Shown here: positions 19,493-28,263 of the stretch, piece by piece | How positions within the stretch are numbered: position 1 is the stretch's first letter | Layout of the letters: the number at the start of each line of letters is the position of its first letter | Assembly (NCBI RefSeq): GCF_013371215.1 | Contig: NZ_JABWMH010000004.1 | Coordinates: 310,001 to 374,000 of the forward strand | Source of the DNA: Parasphingorhabdus flavimaris | GTDB lineage: Bacteria > Pseudomonadota > Alphaproteobacteria > Sphingomonadales > Sphingomonadaceae | Reading direction: 5' to 3' | Length of the DNA: 64,000 bases | Position numbers and translations under genes: made by a program | The notes under the pieces: model-generated | Told to the model about the DNA's origin: nothing | What the model saw: the letters and a program-made list of their open reading frames with translations, nothing else | The model's database searches: none

Positions 19493-19771
19493 CGGGCCTG
19501 TCCTTTCGGAAAATCAGTCAAACATGTCCATAGGCGCATATTGCCGCGCCGTTCGCAGCGCGCCTAGCAGGGGACGGAACCGAGGGCAATATAAAGAGTA
19601 ATGCAGAGCTGCGGCGCTCGATTACCCGATGACTTTTGTCAGTGTTGGTTCACAATATGGCCGGTATAACCCATTGGCCGATTGCGGTACCGCCGCTTTT
19701 TCTTTAATGCCGTTTGAAACCGGCCCTTTTTCTGCCTATGTATAGGGCATTCGGAAAGATTGGATTTTAAA

Positions 19772-20437
19772 GTGACCATCGAAATCGTAATATTGGCAAT
19801 GGTAGCAGCCTTTCTCGGCCTGCGCCTTTACTCTGTGCTCGGTAAACGTACCGGTCACGAGCAGGAACATACGCCAAGGAGCATCGAGCCGCGCGCGAAC
19901 GAACGGCGGCCGCTGGAAGATGCCAAGCCGCATATTCCCGACATCGTGCCCGCGCAAGCCGCTACGCCTGCGATGGTGTATGACAGCAGCGCCGAAGCCG
20001 GAATGCGCGAAATTCTCAGCGCCGACCGCAATTTCGATGTCGGCCGGTTCGTCGAAGGCGCGCAAGCAGCCTATGGCATGATCCTCGAAGCCTTCTGGAA
20101 AGGCGACAAGGAAGAATTGAAGCTTCTGTGCGACGATGATGTGTACGAGAGTTTCGTCGAAGTCATCGACGCGCGCGAAAAGCGTGGCGAAGTGCTCGAG
20201 AACCAGCTGGTGCGGATCGACAATGCGCGTATCTCCGAAGCGGAATATCGTCGGCCTGTCGCACGCATTACCGTGCAGTTCGACGCGGATATCGCCTCGG
20301 TGGTCAGGGACAAAAAGGGAGAGCTGATCGGCGGATCGCTATCCGACGCAGCGGAAACCCACGATGTCTGGACCTTTAGCCGGGATCTTTCCAGCGCCAA
20401 CCCCAACTGGCTGCTCGACGAAACCGATGAGGCCTGA
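19772..20437 (+). CDS. Tim44/TimA-family membrane-anchored protein
   Basis: 221 residues from a proposed GTG start at 19772; a TTG four codons upstream (19760) is the alternative. N-terminal membrane anchor (EIVILAMVAAFLGLRLYSVL), a conserved GKRTGHEQEH stretch, a Pro-rich linker, and a C-terminal Tim44-like domain from about residue 75 (MILEAFWKGDKEELKLLCDD, VYESFVEVIDAREKRGEVLE). Related to mitochondrial Tim44; the alphaproteobacterial protein is placed near secB and mltA in many genomes and is suspected to help at the inner membrane, but its role here is unproven. It is followed by mltA 25 bp later. Confidence 0.85.
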   Translation: MTIEIVILAMVAAFLGLRLYSVLGKRTGHEQEHTPRSIEPRANERRPLEDAKPHIPDIVPAQAATPAMVYDSSAEAGMREILSADRNFDVGRFVEGAQAAYGMILEAFWKGDKEELKLLCDDDVYESFVEVIDAREKRGEVLENQLVRIDNARISEAEYRRPVARITVQFDADIASVVRDKKGELIGGSLSDAAETHDVWTFSRDLSSANPNWLLDETDEA

Positions 20438-20462
20438 ACCCCGGCCGTTTGGGAAAAAAATC

Positions 20463-21764
20463 ATGAAAACCGGGACGCTTTTCGGCGCAGTGGCGCTGCT
20501 CGGCGCCTGTTCCATGTCGATCATTCCGCAAGGCGCTGCCAGGGGCAATGCGACCCAGCAGGAGGGTGAGTGGGTAGCAGGCGGAAGTGCTGATGTCCCG
20601 GTTGCGCAGCCCGCCGGTTCGCAATATCCGGCCCGTACGCTACAACCGGTCGACCCTGCCCAGTTGATCAAGGTCGGCACCGACACGACGCGCGCGCTGG
20701 GCGTCGGTGTTGCGGCAGGCCCCGACATCGCCATGCTCAACATCCCGGGGGCCAAAGCGGTCGCCGCCCTGCAATCCTATCGGACCAGCTGTTCCTCCCT
20801 TGTCCGCCGCGAGGATAATAGCGGACTGACCCAGGGCGCGGACTGGAAATTGTCCTGCGATGCCGCCAAAAACTGGCCGGCGAACGACGCCTTGCGATTT
20901 TTCACCAGCTATTTCGAGACCGTTCAGGTCGCCGACGGTTCGGCCTTTGCCACCGGCTATTTCGAACCGCAAATTCTTGGCTCCAAAGTCAGCGGCAGGG
21001 ACTATCAGGTTCCGGTCTACCGGCGCCCCGCCAATCTGATCGACGTCGACCTTGGCCTGTTCTCGGAAGAACTGAAAGACAAACGGGTTCGTGGCAAGAT
21101 AGACGGGACCAAATTGGTGCCGTTTGAAGACCGGGCGGCGATTGATGACGGTGCCCTTGCCGGACAGGGGCTCGAGATCGCCTGGGCGCGGGACTATATC
21201 GAATTCTTCTTTCTCCAGATTCAGGGTAGCGGCCGACTGGCCCTGCCGGACGGATCGGTGATGCGGATCGGCTATGCCGGTCAAAATGGTCATGACTATA
21301 CCGGTATCGGGCGGGTGATGCGCGAACGCGGACTGCTGGCCGACGGCAAGACCAATATGCAGGGGATTGTCGAATGGCTGCGCGCCAATCCTGCAGAAGG
21401 CATGCGGATCATGCGCGAGAATAAAAGCTATGTCTTCTTCACCGAACTGACTGGCCCCGGCCCGCTCGGCGCGATGGGCCATCCTGTGGTGGCGCGGACA
21501 TCGGTGGCTGCAGACCGGATGTTCGTGCCTCTGGGAGCCCCCGTCTTTCTCGACATGGAACATAATATTGCCGATGGCCTGTGGGTAGCGCAGGACAGTG
21601 GCGGGGCCATCAAGGGTCCCAACCGCTTTGATACATTCTGGGGTGCGGGCGAAGAGGCGGCGCAGATAGCCGGCGGCATGTCTTCACGGGGGCAGGCGTT
21701 GGTCTTCCTCCCGAAAGGCAGCGTCAGCAGATTGCGCGCGCGCCGGACCAGCCCCAGCGAATAG
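20463..21764 (+). CDS. mltA: membrane-bound lytic murein transglycosylase A
   Basis: 433 residues from the ATG at 20463, chosen because it gives a lipoprotein signal (MKTGTLFGAVALLGACS, Cys16). MltA cleaves the MurNAc-GlcNAc bond of peptidoglycan to 1,6-anhydroMurNAc. It has the MltA domain (SYFETVQVADGSAFATGYFE, VPVYRRP) and the C-terminal 3D double-psi barrel (RMFVPLGAPVFLD, GLWVAQDSGGAIKGPNRFD) with the catalytic Asp in QDSGGAI. It lies in a timA-mltA-smr run; smr starts 3 bp after it. Confidence 0.93.
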   Translation: MKTGTLFGAVALLGACSMSIIPQGAARGNATQQEGEWVAGGSADVPVAQPAGSQYPARTLQPVDPAQLIKVGTDTTRALGVGVAAGPDIAMLNIPGAKAVAALQSYRTSCSSLVRREDNSGLTQGADWKLSCDAAKNWPANDALRFFTSYFETVQVADGSAFATGYFEPQILGSKVSGRDYQVPVYRRPANLIDVDLGLFSEELKDKRVRGKIDGTKLVPFEDRAAIDDGALAGQGLEIAWARDYIEFFFLQIQGSGRLALPDGSVMRIGYAGQNGHDYTGIGRVMRERGLLADGKTNMQGIVEWLRANPAEGMRIMRENKSYVFFTELTGPGPLGAMGHPVVARTSVAADRMFVPLGAPVFLDMEHNIADGLWVAQDSGGAIKGPNRFDTFWGAGEEAAQIAGGMSSRGQALVFLPKGSVSRLRARRTSPSE

Positions 21765-21767
21765 AAA

Positions 21768-22328
21768 ATGTCCGATCGACCGCTTACTGCTGGTGAAAAG
21801 GCGCTCTGGCAGAAATTTATCGAGACGGTCAAACCGCTGGATCACAAGCGGGTCAGCCGGGTGGACGCACTGCCTGTCGCCAAGCGGCTGCCCGAGCGAA
21901 ACGGTCCGATCACCGCGCAGAGTTTTGGCGGGCCTCCGGGCAAGGCGATCCCGCTGAGAGAGCAGACAGCGGTTCCCCAGAAGCACGGGCTCGACGGGCA
22001 ATGGGACCGGCGCCTGGCGAAGGGCGTCGTGCAGCCGGATGTCACGATCGATCTCCATGGCTATACTCTGTCATCGGCCCACGGGCGGCTCGATAGCGCG
22101 CTGGAACTCAGTATTGCCGCAGGTCATCGCGCGATATTGCTGATCACCGGAAAGGCGCGGAGCGCGGATGAGCGGCATCGCGAAGGCGGCCGCGGAGCGA
22201 TCCGTGCAGCGATATCGGACTGGCTTGCAGCCTCCCGCCATGCATCGCGCATAGCCGCCGTCCGCCGTGCCCATCCTCGCCACGGTGGCGCCGGCGCGCT
22301 TTATATAATTTTGCGACGGCCGCGCTGA
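21768..22328 (+). CDS. smrA: Smr domain protein
   Basis: 186 residues. C-terminal Smr (MutS2-related) domain from about residue 92: TIDLHGYTLSSAHGRLDSAL (the DLHG motif), LLITGKARS (replacing the usual TGKG), and a final ALYIILRRPR. Smr domains are DNA/RNA nicking nucleases. The N-terminal half is polar and has no recognised fold. It starts 3 bp after mltA and is co-transcribed with it; convergent with dapE. Confidence 0.9.
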   Translation: MSDRPLTAGEKALWQKFIETVKPLDHKRVSRVDALPVAKRLPERNGPITAQSFGGPPGKAIPLREQTAVPQKHGLDGQWDRRLAKGVVQPDVTIDLHGYTLSSAHGRLDSALELSIAAGHRAILLITGKARSADERHREGGRGAIRAAISDWLAASRHASRIAAVRRAHPRHGGAGALYIILRRPR

Positions 22329-22360
22329 AGATCGCGGCGACCGGGTCGGTCAGCGCCGGA

Positions 22361-23503
22361 TCAGCGTAGCGCTCGCTCGACGATCAGCGCAAAGATCTCG
22401 CCCAGCTTTTCCAGATCATCAATCGCCACCGCTTCGTCGAGCTTGTGCATGGTCGCATTGCACAGACCAAATTCCACCACCGGCATGATCTTGGCGAGAA
22501 AACGCGCGTCGGAGGTCCCGCCCGACGTGGACAATTCGGGGTCGACGCCGGTGACTTCGCGAATCGCGCCGGCGACGATGTCGGAAAATTCGCCTGGCGG
22601 GGTCAGGAACGGTTCGCCGGAGATGATCGGCTTCAGTTCGCCACCGTGCCGCTCGACGATTTCCTTGACCATCGCGCTCAGGCTTTCGCCGCTGTGGCGG
22701 TCGTTGAACCGGATCGAAAGGCGTCCCTCGGCCCTGGCCGGGATGACATTATGCGCCGGATTGCCGACATGCAGGTCGGTAAATTCGATATTGCTCGGCT
22801 GGAACCAGTCGGTCCCCTCGTCGAGCTGAAGCGAATCAATCTCGCTGAGTATCTTGCCGAGCTTGGTGATCGGATTGTCGGCATTGTGCGGATAGGCGAC
22901 ATGACCCTGCATGCCGTTCACCGTGATCCACATATTGACCGAACCGCGTCGGCCGATTTTCATCATGTCGCCCAGCCGGTTGACCGATGTAGGCTCGCCG
23001 ACCAGGCAGAGATCGGGCGTGATGCCGCGCTCGGCCATCAGATCCATGATCGCGACCGTGCCGAAACGCGCGGGCCCCTCTTCATCACCGGTTATGATCA
23101 GGCTGATCGTGCCGAGATCGTCGGGCAGGTGATGGAGCGCGCCGACAAAGGCCGCGATGCTGCCCTTCATATCGACGGCGCCGCGACCGTAGAGCAGGTC
23201 ACCACGCTGTTCAGGAACGAACGGATCGGTCTGCCAGCCCTGGCCGGGCGGGACGACGTCGAGATGACCGGCATAGGAAAAGTGTCGCGAACCGGGGGCA
23301 CCGTGGCGAATGGCAAAGAGATTCTCTACCGGTCCGCCAAGCTCGGCATCTTCGGGCGAATCGCCAGCAATGAACCGCGAAATCTCGAAGCCGAGCGGTG
23401 CGAGCATCGCTTCCATCTCGTCAAACACGCTTCCGGTAGCCGGAGTGATACTGGGCTGGGCGATCAGTCTCTTGGCATAGTCGAGTATCGTAGCACGGGT
23501 CAT
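22361..23503 (-). CDS. dapE: succinyl-diaminopimelate desuccinylase
   Basis: 380 residues. Zinc peptidase-like enzyme of the M20 family that removes succinate from N-succinyl-LL-DAP, making the precursor of lysine and of peptidoglycan meso-DAP. Metal/catalytic motifs: SYAGHLDVVPPG (HxD), YGRGAVDMKGSIAAF, TGDEEGPARFGT (catalytic Glu), and GGTSDARFLAKIMPVVEFG near the end. Last gene of the long minus-strand run from rpmH, 10 bp after the GST gene. Confidence 0.95.
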   Translation of the reverse strand: MTRATILDYAKRLIAQPSITPATGSVFDEMEAMLAPLGFEISRFIAGDSPEDAELGGPVENLFAIRHGAPGSRHFSYAGHLDVVPPGQGWQTDPFVPEQRGDLLYGRGAVDMKGSIAAFVGALHHLPDDLGTISLIITGDEEGPARFGTVAIMDLMAERGITPDLCLVGEPTSVNRLGDMMKIGRRGSVNMWITVNGMQGHVAYPHNADNPITKLGKILSEIDSLQLDEGTDWFQPSNIEFTDLHVGNPAHNVIPARAEGRLSIRFNDRHSGESLSAMVKEIVERHGGELKPIISGEPFLTPPGEFSDIVAGAIREVTGVDPELSTSGGTSDARFLAKIMPVVEFGLCNATMHKLDEAVAIDDLEKLGEIFALIVERALR

Positions 23504-23513
23504 TGGCGGCCGA

Positions 23514-24185
23514 TCAGTTTTTTGCGGTTTCCGGTTGTTCGAGGCGTTCGATCACCCATGGCTCGTCCTCGGCTGCTTCCATCCACTGGGCGGTCCATTC
23601 ATGGTCGAGAATGGTCTGCATATAGCTGGTGGCAAAGCCCGGCAGGCGGAACCCATAGGTCTGGAATCGGGAAACGATCGGAGCGTACATGATATCTGCC
23701 GCGCCATAAGTGCCGAAAAGAAACGGTCCGCCGCTGCCGAACCGCGCGCGGGCCTGCGCCCAGAGTTCGATGATCCGGGCGGCGTCTGCCTTGACGTCGT
23801 CACCGAAAGACAGGCCTTCGTAAATCTTGCGCGTGTTCATCGGACATTGGCGGCGCAGCGCCATGAAACTGGAATGCATCTCGGCGGCCATTGAGCGCGC
23901 CATGCCGCGTGCGGTCTCGTCCTTGGGCCAGAAACGGTCGCGGTGAGTTTTGTCTGCCAGCCAGTCGATAATCGCCAGACTGTCCCAGACGACGGTCTCG
24001 CCATCCCACAATATCGGAACCTTACCACCGGACGGCGCGAAATTCTCGCTCTCGCGGACATGGTCCCAGTCGTCTCCGAATAATGGCACGATGAGCTCTT
24101 CGAAGGACAGGCCCGACTGTTTGCAGGCGAGCCAGCCGCGCATCGACCAGCTGGAATAGGCTTTGTTTCCGATTATCAGTTTCAT
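23514..24185 (-). CDS. glutathione S-transferase family protein
   Basis: 223 residues. N-terminal thioredoxin-fold domain (MKLIIGNKAYSSWSMRGWLA, then GKVPILWDGETVVWDSLAII with the cis-Pro and the Asp-Ser glutathione-binding pair), and an all-helical C-terminal domain. The NKAYSSWSMRGWL head matches a widespread proteobacterial GST subgroup (maleylacetoacetate-isomerase/zeta-like) whose substrate is usually unknown. It lies between engB and dapE on the same strand. Confidence 0.88.
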   Translation of the reverse strand: MKLIIGNKAYSSWSMRGWLACKQSGLSFEELIVPLFGDDWDHVRESENFAPSGGKVPILWDGETVVWDSLAIIDWLADKTHRDRFWPKDETARGMARSMAAEMHSSFMALRRQCPMNTRKIYEGLSFGDDVKADAARIIELWAQARARFGSGGPFLFGTYGAADIMYAPIVSRFQTYGFRLPGFATSYMQTILDHEWTAQWMEAAEDEPWVIERLEQPETAKN

Positions 24186-24243
24186 ATTCTATCCCATAAC
24201 CAAATATGGTGCGCTGTGTATAGAAAAGCGTCGTCGGGCGGGT

Positions 24244-24867
24244 CTAGCTCTGCACAGCCTCAAGCACGGCAAGCCGCAGCTCGTCGATACCCTGTTTCTT
24301 TTCCGAAGAGGTCAGCAGCAGGTCGGGATGCGCGGCAGGATGTTTCTTGGAAATCTCCGCGACTTTCGCCGCTGTGACATCCAGTTCTTCCTGCTTTACC
24401 TTGTCGGCCTTGGTCAGCACCACACGATAGCTGACCGCAGCCTTGTCGAGCATCTCCATCACTTCCTCGTCGACCGGCTTGATGCCGTGCCGCGAATCGA
24501 TGAGCACGAATGTGCGTTTCAGCACCGCGCGACCGCGCAGATAGTCGTTGATCAGGAATCGCCATTTCTGGACGACCTTGGGCGGTGCCTTGGCATAGCC
24601 ATAGCCCGGCATGTCGCAGATGCGAAAGATCAGCGGATCGCCGATATCGAAGAAATTCAGCTCCTGGGTCCGTCCCGGCGTATTGGACGTGCGCGCGAGA
24701 CCGTTGCGATTGGTCATCGCATTGATCAGCGACGACTTGCCGACATTGGACCGGCCGGCAAATGCGATCTCCGGGACCTTCGGGTCCGGCAGAAATTGCA
24801 GTTGCGGCGCGCTTTTCAGGAAGCTGATCGGGCCGGAGAACAGCTTCGGGTGGAGTGGGGCAGTCAT
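24244..24867 (-). CDS. engB: ribosome biogenesis GTP-binding protein YsxC/EngB
   Basis: 207 residues. TRAFAC-class GTPase required for 50S subunit assembly. G1 GRSNVGKSSLINAM, G2/G3 TPGRTQELNFF and DMPGYGYAKAPP, G4 LTKADKVKQEEL and G5 LLTSSEKKQG. The DMPGYGYA motif is specific to EngB. Follows yidC by 110 bp, the usual place in the rpmH-rnpA-yidD-yidC-engB block. Confidence 0.96.
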   Translation of the reverse strand: MTAPLHPKLFSGPISFLKSAPQLQFLPDPKVPEIAFAGRSNVGKSSLINAMTNRNGLARTSNTPGRTQELNFFDIGDPLIFRICDMPGYGYAKAPPKVVQKWRFLINDYLRGRAVLKRTFVLIDSRHGIKPVDEEVMEMLDKAAVSYRVVLTKADKVKQEELDVTAAKVAEISKKHPAAHPDLLLTSSEKKQGIDELRLAVLEAVQS

Positions 24868-24977
24868 TTATTTGTCATCCTGACGATCAGAAGGCTGCAC
24901 GGCAGCCGCCATCGCAACAGCATGCGAAATACTGCAGCGAGCGCTTCTCGCTTCCGCTGGAAGGGCCGCGGCCAGAT

Positions 24978-26837
24978 TCATGCCCCGGCCTTGTCGGCGG
25001 CGGCCTTTTTGGCTTTTTCTTCGGCTTCCTTCGCCATCATCTCCTTCATCTGGGGATGACGGGAATAGAGCCAGCTTTGCTGGGCGATGGTGAGAATATT
25101 GGACACGGTCCAGTAGAGCTGCAGACCGGCGGCAAATGGTGCCATGATGAATACCAATATCCACGGCATGATGCTGAATATCTGTTTCTGCATAGGATCC
25201 ATTGGTGCCGGGTTCAGCTTGAACTGGAAGTGCATGGTGATGCCCATCAGGATCGGCAATATGCCGACGGCCAGGAAGGTCGGCGGATCGAACGGCAACA
25301 GACCGAACAGATTGACCGGGGTCAACGGATCGGGCGCGCTCAGATCCTTGATCCACAGGATGAACGGCTGGTGACGCATTTCGATCGACAGCATCAGCAC
25401 CTTGTAGAGCGCGAAGAAGATCGGAATCTGCAGGAATATGGGAAGGCAGCCCGCGAGCGGATTGACCTTCTCGTCCTTGTACAGCTTCATGATTTCCTGC
25501 TGCTGCTGTTGCTTGTCGTCCTTGAATTTTTCCTGGAGCGCCTTCATCTTCGGCTGGACAGCGCGCATCTGGGCCATCGATTTGAATTGCTTCTGCGCGA
25601 TCGGGAACATGATCCCGCGGACGACAAAGGTCATCAGGATGATCGCCACGCCGAAGTTGCCGACCAGCTGGAACAGCCAGTTGAGCAGGTAGAAAAGCGG
25701 CTTTTCGAACCAGTAGAACCAGCCCCAGTCAATCGCCCGGTCGAGATTCTTGATATTATATTCTGATTCGTATCTTTCGAGAATCGCGTTTTCCTTGGCA
25801 CCGGCGAACAGACGGGTGGTGGTGCTCAACTGTTTGCCAGGCTCGATGATCTGCGCGCTTTTCTTCGCAATCTCGGCCTGGAAAATGTCACCGCCGCCAG
25901 AGCGGAATTTTGCGTCGACTTGCGAAATATTGTCGGGGATCAGGGCGCCCAGCCAATATTTGTCGGTAAAGCCCAGCCAGCTGACCTCTGTGTCATAGGC
26001 ATTGGTTCCGGCAACCGCAGATGTACCGAACATCCGCGAGAAGAAGCCAGGCTCTTCACCGGCGAGATTTTCATAGTCCACGTCGTAATTGGCCGCGCCT
26101 TCATAGACGCCGACCGGACCGGAGTGGATGGTCCATGTACTGGCTTCGTTGGCAGGAATATTATTGAGATCCCGTTTGCGGTTGATCAGGCCATAGGGCT
26201 TGAGCGCAATTGCATTTTCGCCGCGATTGGTGACGTTCTGTTCTGCGGTGATCAGATAATCCGTGTCGATTGAAAGCTTGATCGCATAGGTCTGACCGGT
26301 CTCGTTGGACCAGCTCAGGGTTACCGGCGTTTCGGGAGTCAATTTGCTCTGGTCGGTCGACCAGATTGTATTGTCGTCGGGGACAGCAACGCCGCCGCCC
26401 GCCCAGCCGAAGCGGCTGAAATAGGCGTCCTGGGTCCCGGAAGGCGAAAAGAGCCGGACCGATGCGCTATCCTTGCTCATATCCACCGTGTGATCGGTCA
26501 GCGTGAGATCATCGATCCGCCCGCCTTTGAGGTTGATAGAGCCCTGGAGCCGCGGAGTATCTATCAGGACGCGCGGATTTTCCCGCAATATTGTAGCCAG
26601 AGGCCGGATCTTGTCCGAAACAGCGCCGGTGCTAATGTCGCTGCTGCCAGTGTCAGAGCCGACCACAGGGGTCATTGACTCGCCCGGGACCTGATCGGTC
26701 GCCGGAACGTCAGCCTGTTCCACGATCTCGTTCTTGTTGGCCATGTCCGGGAAAAACTGTTCCATCAGCATCGGCCAGCCAAAAAGGATGATTCCGGTGA
26801 GCAGCACCGCCATGATTATATTGCGTTTATCGTCCAC
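24978..26837 (-). CDS. yidC: membrane protein insertase YidC
   Basis: 619 residues. Inserts and folds inner-membrane proteins, alone or with SecYEG. An N-terminal membrane anchor (NIIMAVLLTGIILFGWPML) is followed by a large periplasmic domain (residues about 30-365) and the conserved five-helix core with FGVAIILMTFVVRGIMFPIA, PLAGCLPIFLQIPIFFALYK and LQLYWTVSNILTIAQQ. The C-terminus is Lys/Ala-rich, as expected for ribosome contact. The start is GTG at 26837, with AGGA seven bases upstream; an ATG nine codons in is the alternative. Confidence 0.95.
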   Translation of the reverse strand: MDDKRNIIMAVLLTGIILFGWPMLMEQFFPDMANKNEIVEQADVPATDQVPGESMTPVVGSDTGSSDISTGAVSDKIRPLATILRENPRVLIDTPRLQGSINLKGGRIDDLTLTDHTVDMSKDSASVRLFSPSGTQDAYFSRFGWAGGGVAVPDDNTIWSTDQSKLTPETPVTLSWSNETGQTYAIKLSIDTDYLITAEQNVTNRGENAIALKPYGLINRKRDLNNIPANEASTWTIHSGPVGVYEGAANYDVDYENLAGEEPGFFSRMFGTSAVAGTNAYDTEVSWLGFTDKYWLGALIPDNISQVDAKFRSGGGDIFQAEIAKKSAQIIEPGKQLSTTTRLFAGAKENAILERYESEYNIKNLDRAIDWGWFYWFEKPLFYLLNWLFQLVGNFGVAIILMTFVVRGIMFPIAQKQFKSMAQMRAVQPKMKALQEKFKDDKQQQQQEIMKLYKDEKVNPLAGCLPIFLQIPIFFALYKVLMLSIEMRHQPFILWIKDLSAPDPLTPVNLFGLLPFDPPTFLAVGILPILMGITMHFQFKLNPAPMDPMQKQIFSIMPWILVFIMAPFAAGLQLYWTVSNILTIAQQSWLYSRHPQMKEMMAKEAEEKAKKAAADKAGA

Positions 26838-26891
26838 TATGTCGTCCTGCTTTCGGCCATTTGTTGCAAATAGATCTGGTGTATGAGGCTA

Positions 26892-27104
26892 TCAAGGCAC
26901 CGGGTCGTAACCCGAGCTTCCCCAAGGATGGCAGCGCAATAGCCGTTTAGCCCCTAACCAGCCACCCCTAATTGCACCATGTTTCTCGATCGCTTCAATC
27001 GCGTAACTGCTGCAGGTCGGCTGGTAGCGGCAAGTCGGAGGCAATATCCGCGACGGGCCCCATTGCCAGCAGCGCACGAAGAAGATGAGGATCGCCCTGA
27101 ACAT
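26892..27104 (-). CDS. yidD: membrane protein insertion efficiency factor YidD
   Basis: 70 residues, the normal YidD size. Starts with a short amphipathic/hydrophobic segment and carries the family's [20 protein letters not shown] (Cys-rich core) and the [17 protein letters not shown] ending. Thought to assist YidC at the inner membrane. It starts 2 bp after the rnpA stop and lies 54 bp upstream of yidC. Confidence 0.95.
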   Translation of the reverse strand: MFRAILIFFVRCWQWGPSRILPPTCRYQPTCSSYAIEAIEKHGAIRGGWLGAKRLLRCHPWGSSGYDPVP

Positions 27105-27106
27105 CT

Positions 27107-27652
27107 CTAGCCGAGCTTTTTCGCCAGATATTTCAGGCCCTTTTCGAGCTCTGCCTTCATCGTCTCAAAATCCGCCTCGGTATTGGCTTTGCGGCCAATC
27201 ATGACGTGATCGACGCCGGCTATGCCGTCGCGTGGAAGGGTCGCTGCGAGCAAGGCCCGAAAGCGGCGTTTCATCCGGTTGCGGGCAACGGCATTACCGA
27301 TTTTCTTGGTGACCGTGATGCCCCGGCGGATCGTCTCTGCCGGAATCGGGTGGTCGCTGCGGCGGCGGTGCGCGAGCAGAACAAAATTGGGGGTGACGAA
27401 TCGCTTGCCGCGATTGGCAGCGAGAAAATCCGCGCGTTTGCGAATCACCTCGACTGTCCGACTAGAATCGGCAGAGGCCGAATCGGTAGCAGGATGCTCC
27501 GAATCCAGATTGTCTAGCGATGAAGGTGCAGCGGCGGGCGCAGCACTGACAGTCGCGCTGGAATTAGGCAGAGAGCTTTTTGCGGCCACGGGCACGGCGG
27601 GCAGACAGCACTTTGCGGCCTCCAACGGTGGCTTTGCGGGCGCGGAAACCAT
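27107..27652 (-). CDS. rnpA: ribonuclease P protein component, start uncertain
   Basis: RNase P protein; with the RNA subunit it matures tRNA 5' ends. The conserved part is [40 protein letters not shown] (the RNR motif) and [10 protein letters not shown], 113 residues from a possible GTG at 27448, a normal RnpA length. The open frame continues 68 codons further upstream to an ATG at 27652 inside rpmH, with an Ala/Ser/Pro-rich, low-complexity sequence. The shorter form is my preferred product; the longer one, overlapping rpmH by 89 nt, is open and cannot be excluded. I give the full open frame here. yidD follows after 2 bp. Confidence 0.9.
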   Translation of the reverse strand: MVSAPAKPPLEAAKCCLPAVPVAAKSSLPNSSATVSAAPAAAPSSLDNLDSEHPATDSASADSSRTVEVIRKRADFLAANRGKRFVTPNFVLLAHRRRSDHPIPAETIRRGITVTKKIGNAVARNRMKRRFRALLAATLPRDGIAGVDHVMIGRKANTEADFETMKAELEKGLKYLAKKLG

Positions 27653-27698
27653 GGCGCCGTTTGCGGACCAGTCGGCTTGGTTGAAATGTGCGCTTCAT
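27564..27698 (-). CDS. rpmH: 50S ribosomal protein L34
   Basis: 44 residues, too short for most ORF calling. Read from the ATG at 27698 to TAA at 27566-27564: [20 protein letters not shown] is the universal L34 start, and the protein ends GRKKLSA. It is very basic. The first gene of the rpmH-rnpA-yidD-yidC-engB block. In the rnpA frame the same DNA stays open over positions 27564-27652. A sigma70-like promoter lies at 27769-27797 and a terminator-like hairpin at 27727-27753 lies between promoter and start codon. Confidence 0.97.
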   Translation of the reverse strand: MKRTFQPSRLVRKRRHGFRARKATVGGRKVLSARRARGRKKLSA

Positions 27699-27726
27699 CG
27701 CGATTATCCTACGTCAAAATTTCGAT

Positions 27727-27753
27727 AAAAAAGGGCCGCCAAAAGCTGCGGCC
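27727..27753 (-). terminator. intrinsic-terminator-like hairpin in the rpmH leader
   Basis: On the minus strand a perfect 6-bp GC stem, GGCCGC pairing with GCGGCC (27748-27753 / 27734-27739) around the loop AGCTTTTG, is followed by a C and six T residues (27732-27727). It lies 29 bp upstream of the rpmH start. It could end transcripts from the PGPGW gene (stop at 27807) or act as an attenuator, since the best promoter lies upstream of it. Confidence 0.7.
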
Positions 27754-27768
27754 GGTACGTTGTGGCTG

Positions 27769-27797
27769 CGATTAGGCAGGCAGGCGCGGAAAGTCAA
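27769..27797 (-). promoter_or_regulatory. predicted sigma70-type promoter for rpmH
   Basis: On the minus strand, TTGACT (27797-27792) and TAATCG (27774-27769) are separated by exactly 17 bp. The predicted start point near 27762 lies only a few bases before the hairpin at 27753. The -35 box matches 5/6 and the -10 box 3/6 to consensus. Confidence 0.5.
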
Positions 27798-27806
27798 GCG
27801 TTTGCG

Positions 27807-28142
27807 CTATACTTTCTTGTCCCGATTGCCGGTTTTTACCTTGCCGAAAAGCGGTAGTTCAAAATCGTCAGGAAGGGACTTGTGATGCCTCCTGCGCATC
27901 GCCCAGTCGGTCCATCTGCCATAATTGGGGAATCGCCGCTTGAAATCGACATAGCGTTTCTTGGCCCAGCGCGAGTTTTGCAGAACCAGAGCAAGTCCGA
28001 TCGGAAACACGATGATGAAGCCGGGGCCGGGGATTGCGCCGATGATCGGTGAAATAAGAATCAGCGTGAAACCGAGTACCGCGAGCGCGAATCGCGATCC
28101 CGAGGTATATTTCCACCGCTTCCTGTTCTTTTTCTCGTTCAT
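27807..28142 (-). CDS. PGPGW-type small membrane protein
   Basis: 111 residues from the ATG at 28142 (GGA five bases upstream); an ATG immediately before it (28145) and one further upstream are open alternatives. The hydrophobic core FALAVLGFTLILISPIIGAI is followed by PGPGFIIVFPIGLALVLQNS, the signature of the PGPGW putative transmembrane family. The C-terminal tail is basic (RWAKKRYVDFKRRFPNYGRW). Inner membrane; function unknown. It is transcribed toward rpmH, whose promoter begins right after its stop. Confidence 0.8.
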   Translation of the reverse strand: MNEKKNRKRWKYTSGSRFALAVLGFTLILISPIIGAIPGPGFIIVFPIGLALVLQNSRWAKKRYVDFKRRFPNYGRWTDWAMRRRHHKSLPDDFELPLFGKVKTGNRDKKV

Positions 28143-28263
28143 CATATTCCAATTGGTGCTTCGAAGCCCAACACGCAAGTAAGGCCGCTACAGTTATAGC
28201 GCACAGACCGGATTATGGTTCCTGAAGATGGATGAGGCGTGAACGGGACTCGCGGGAGTGTGA

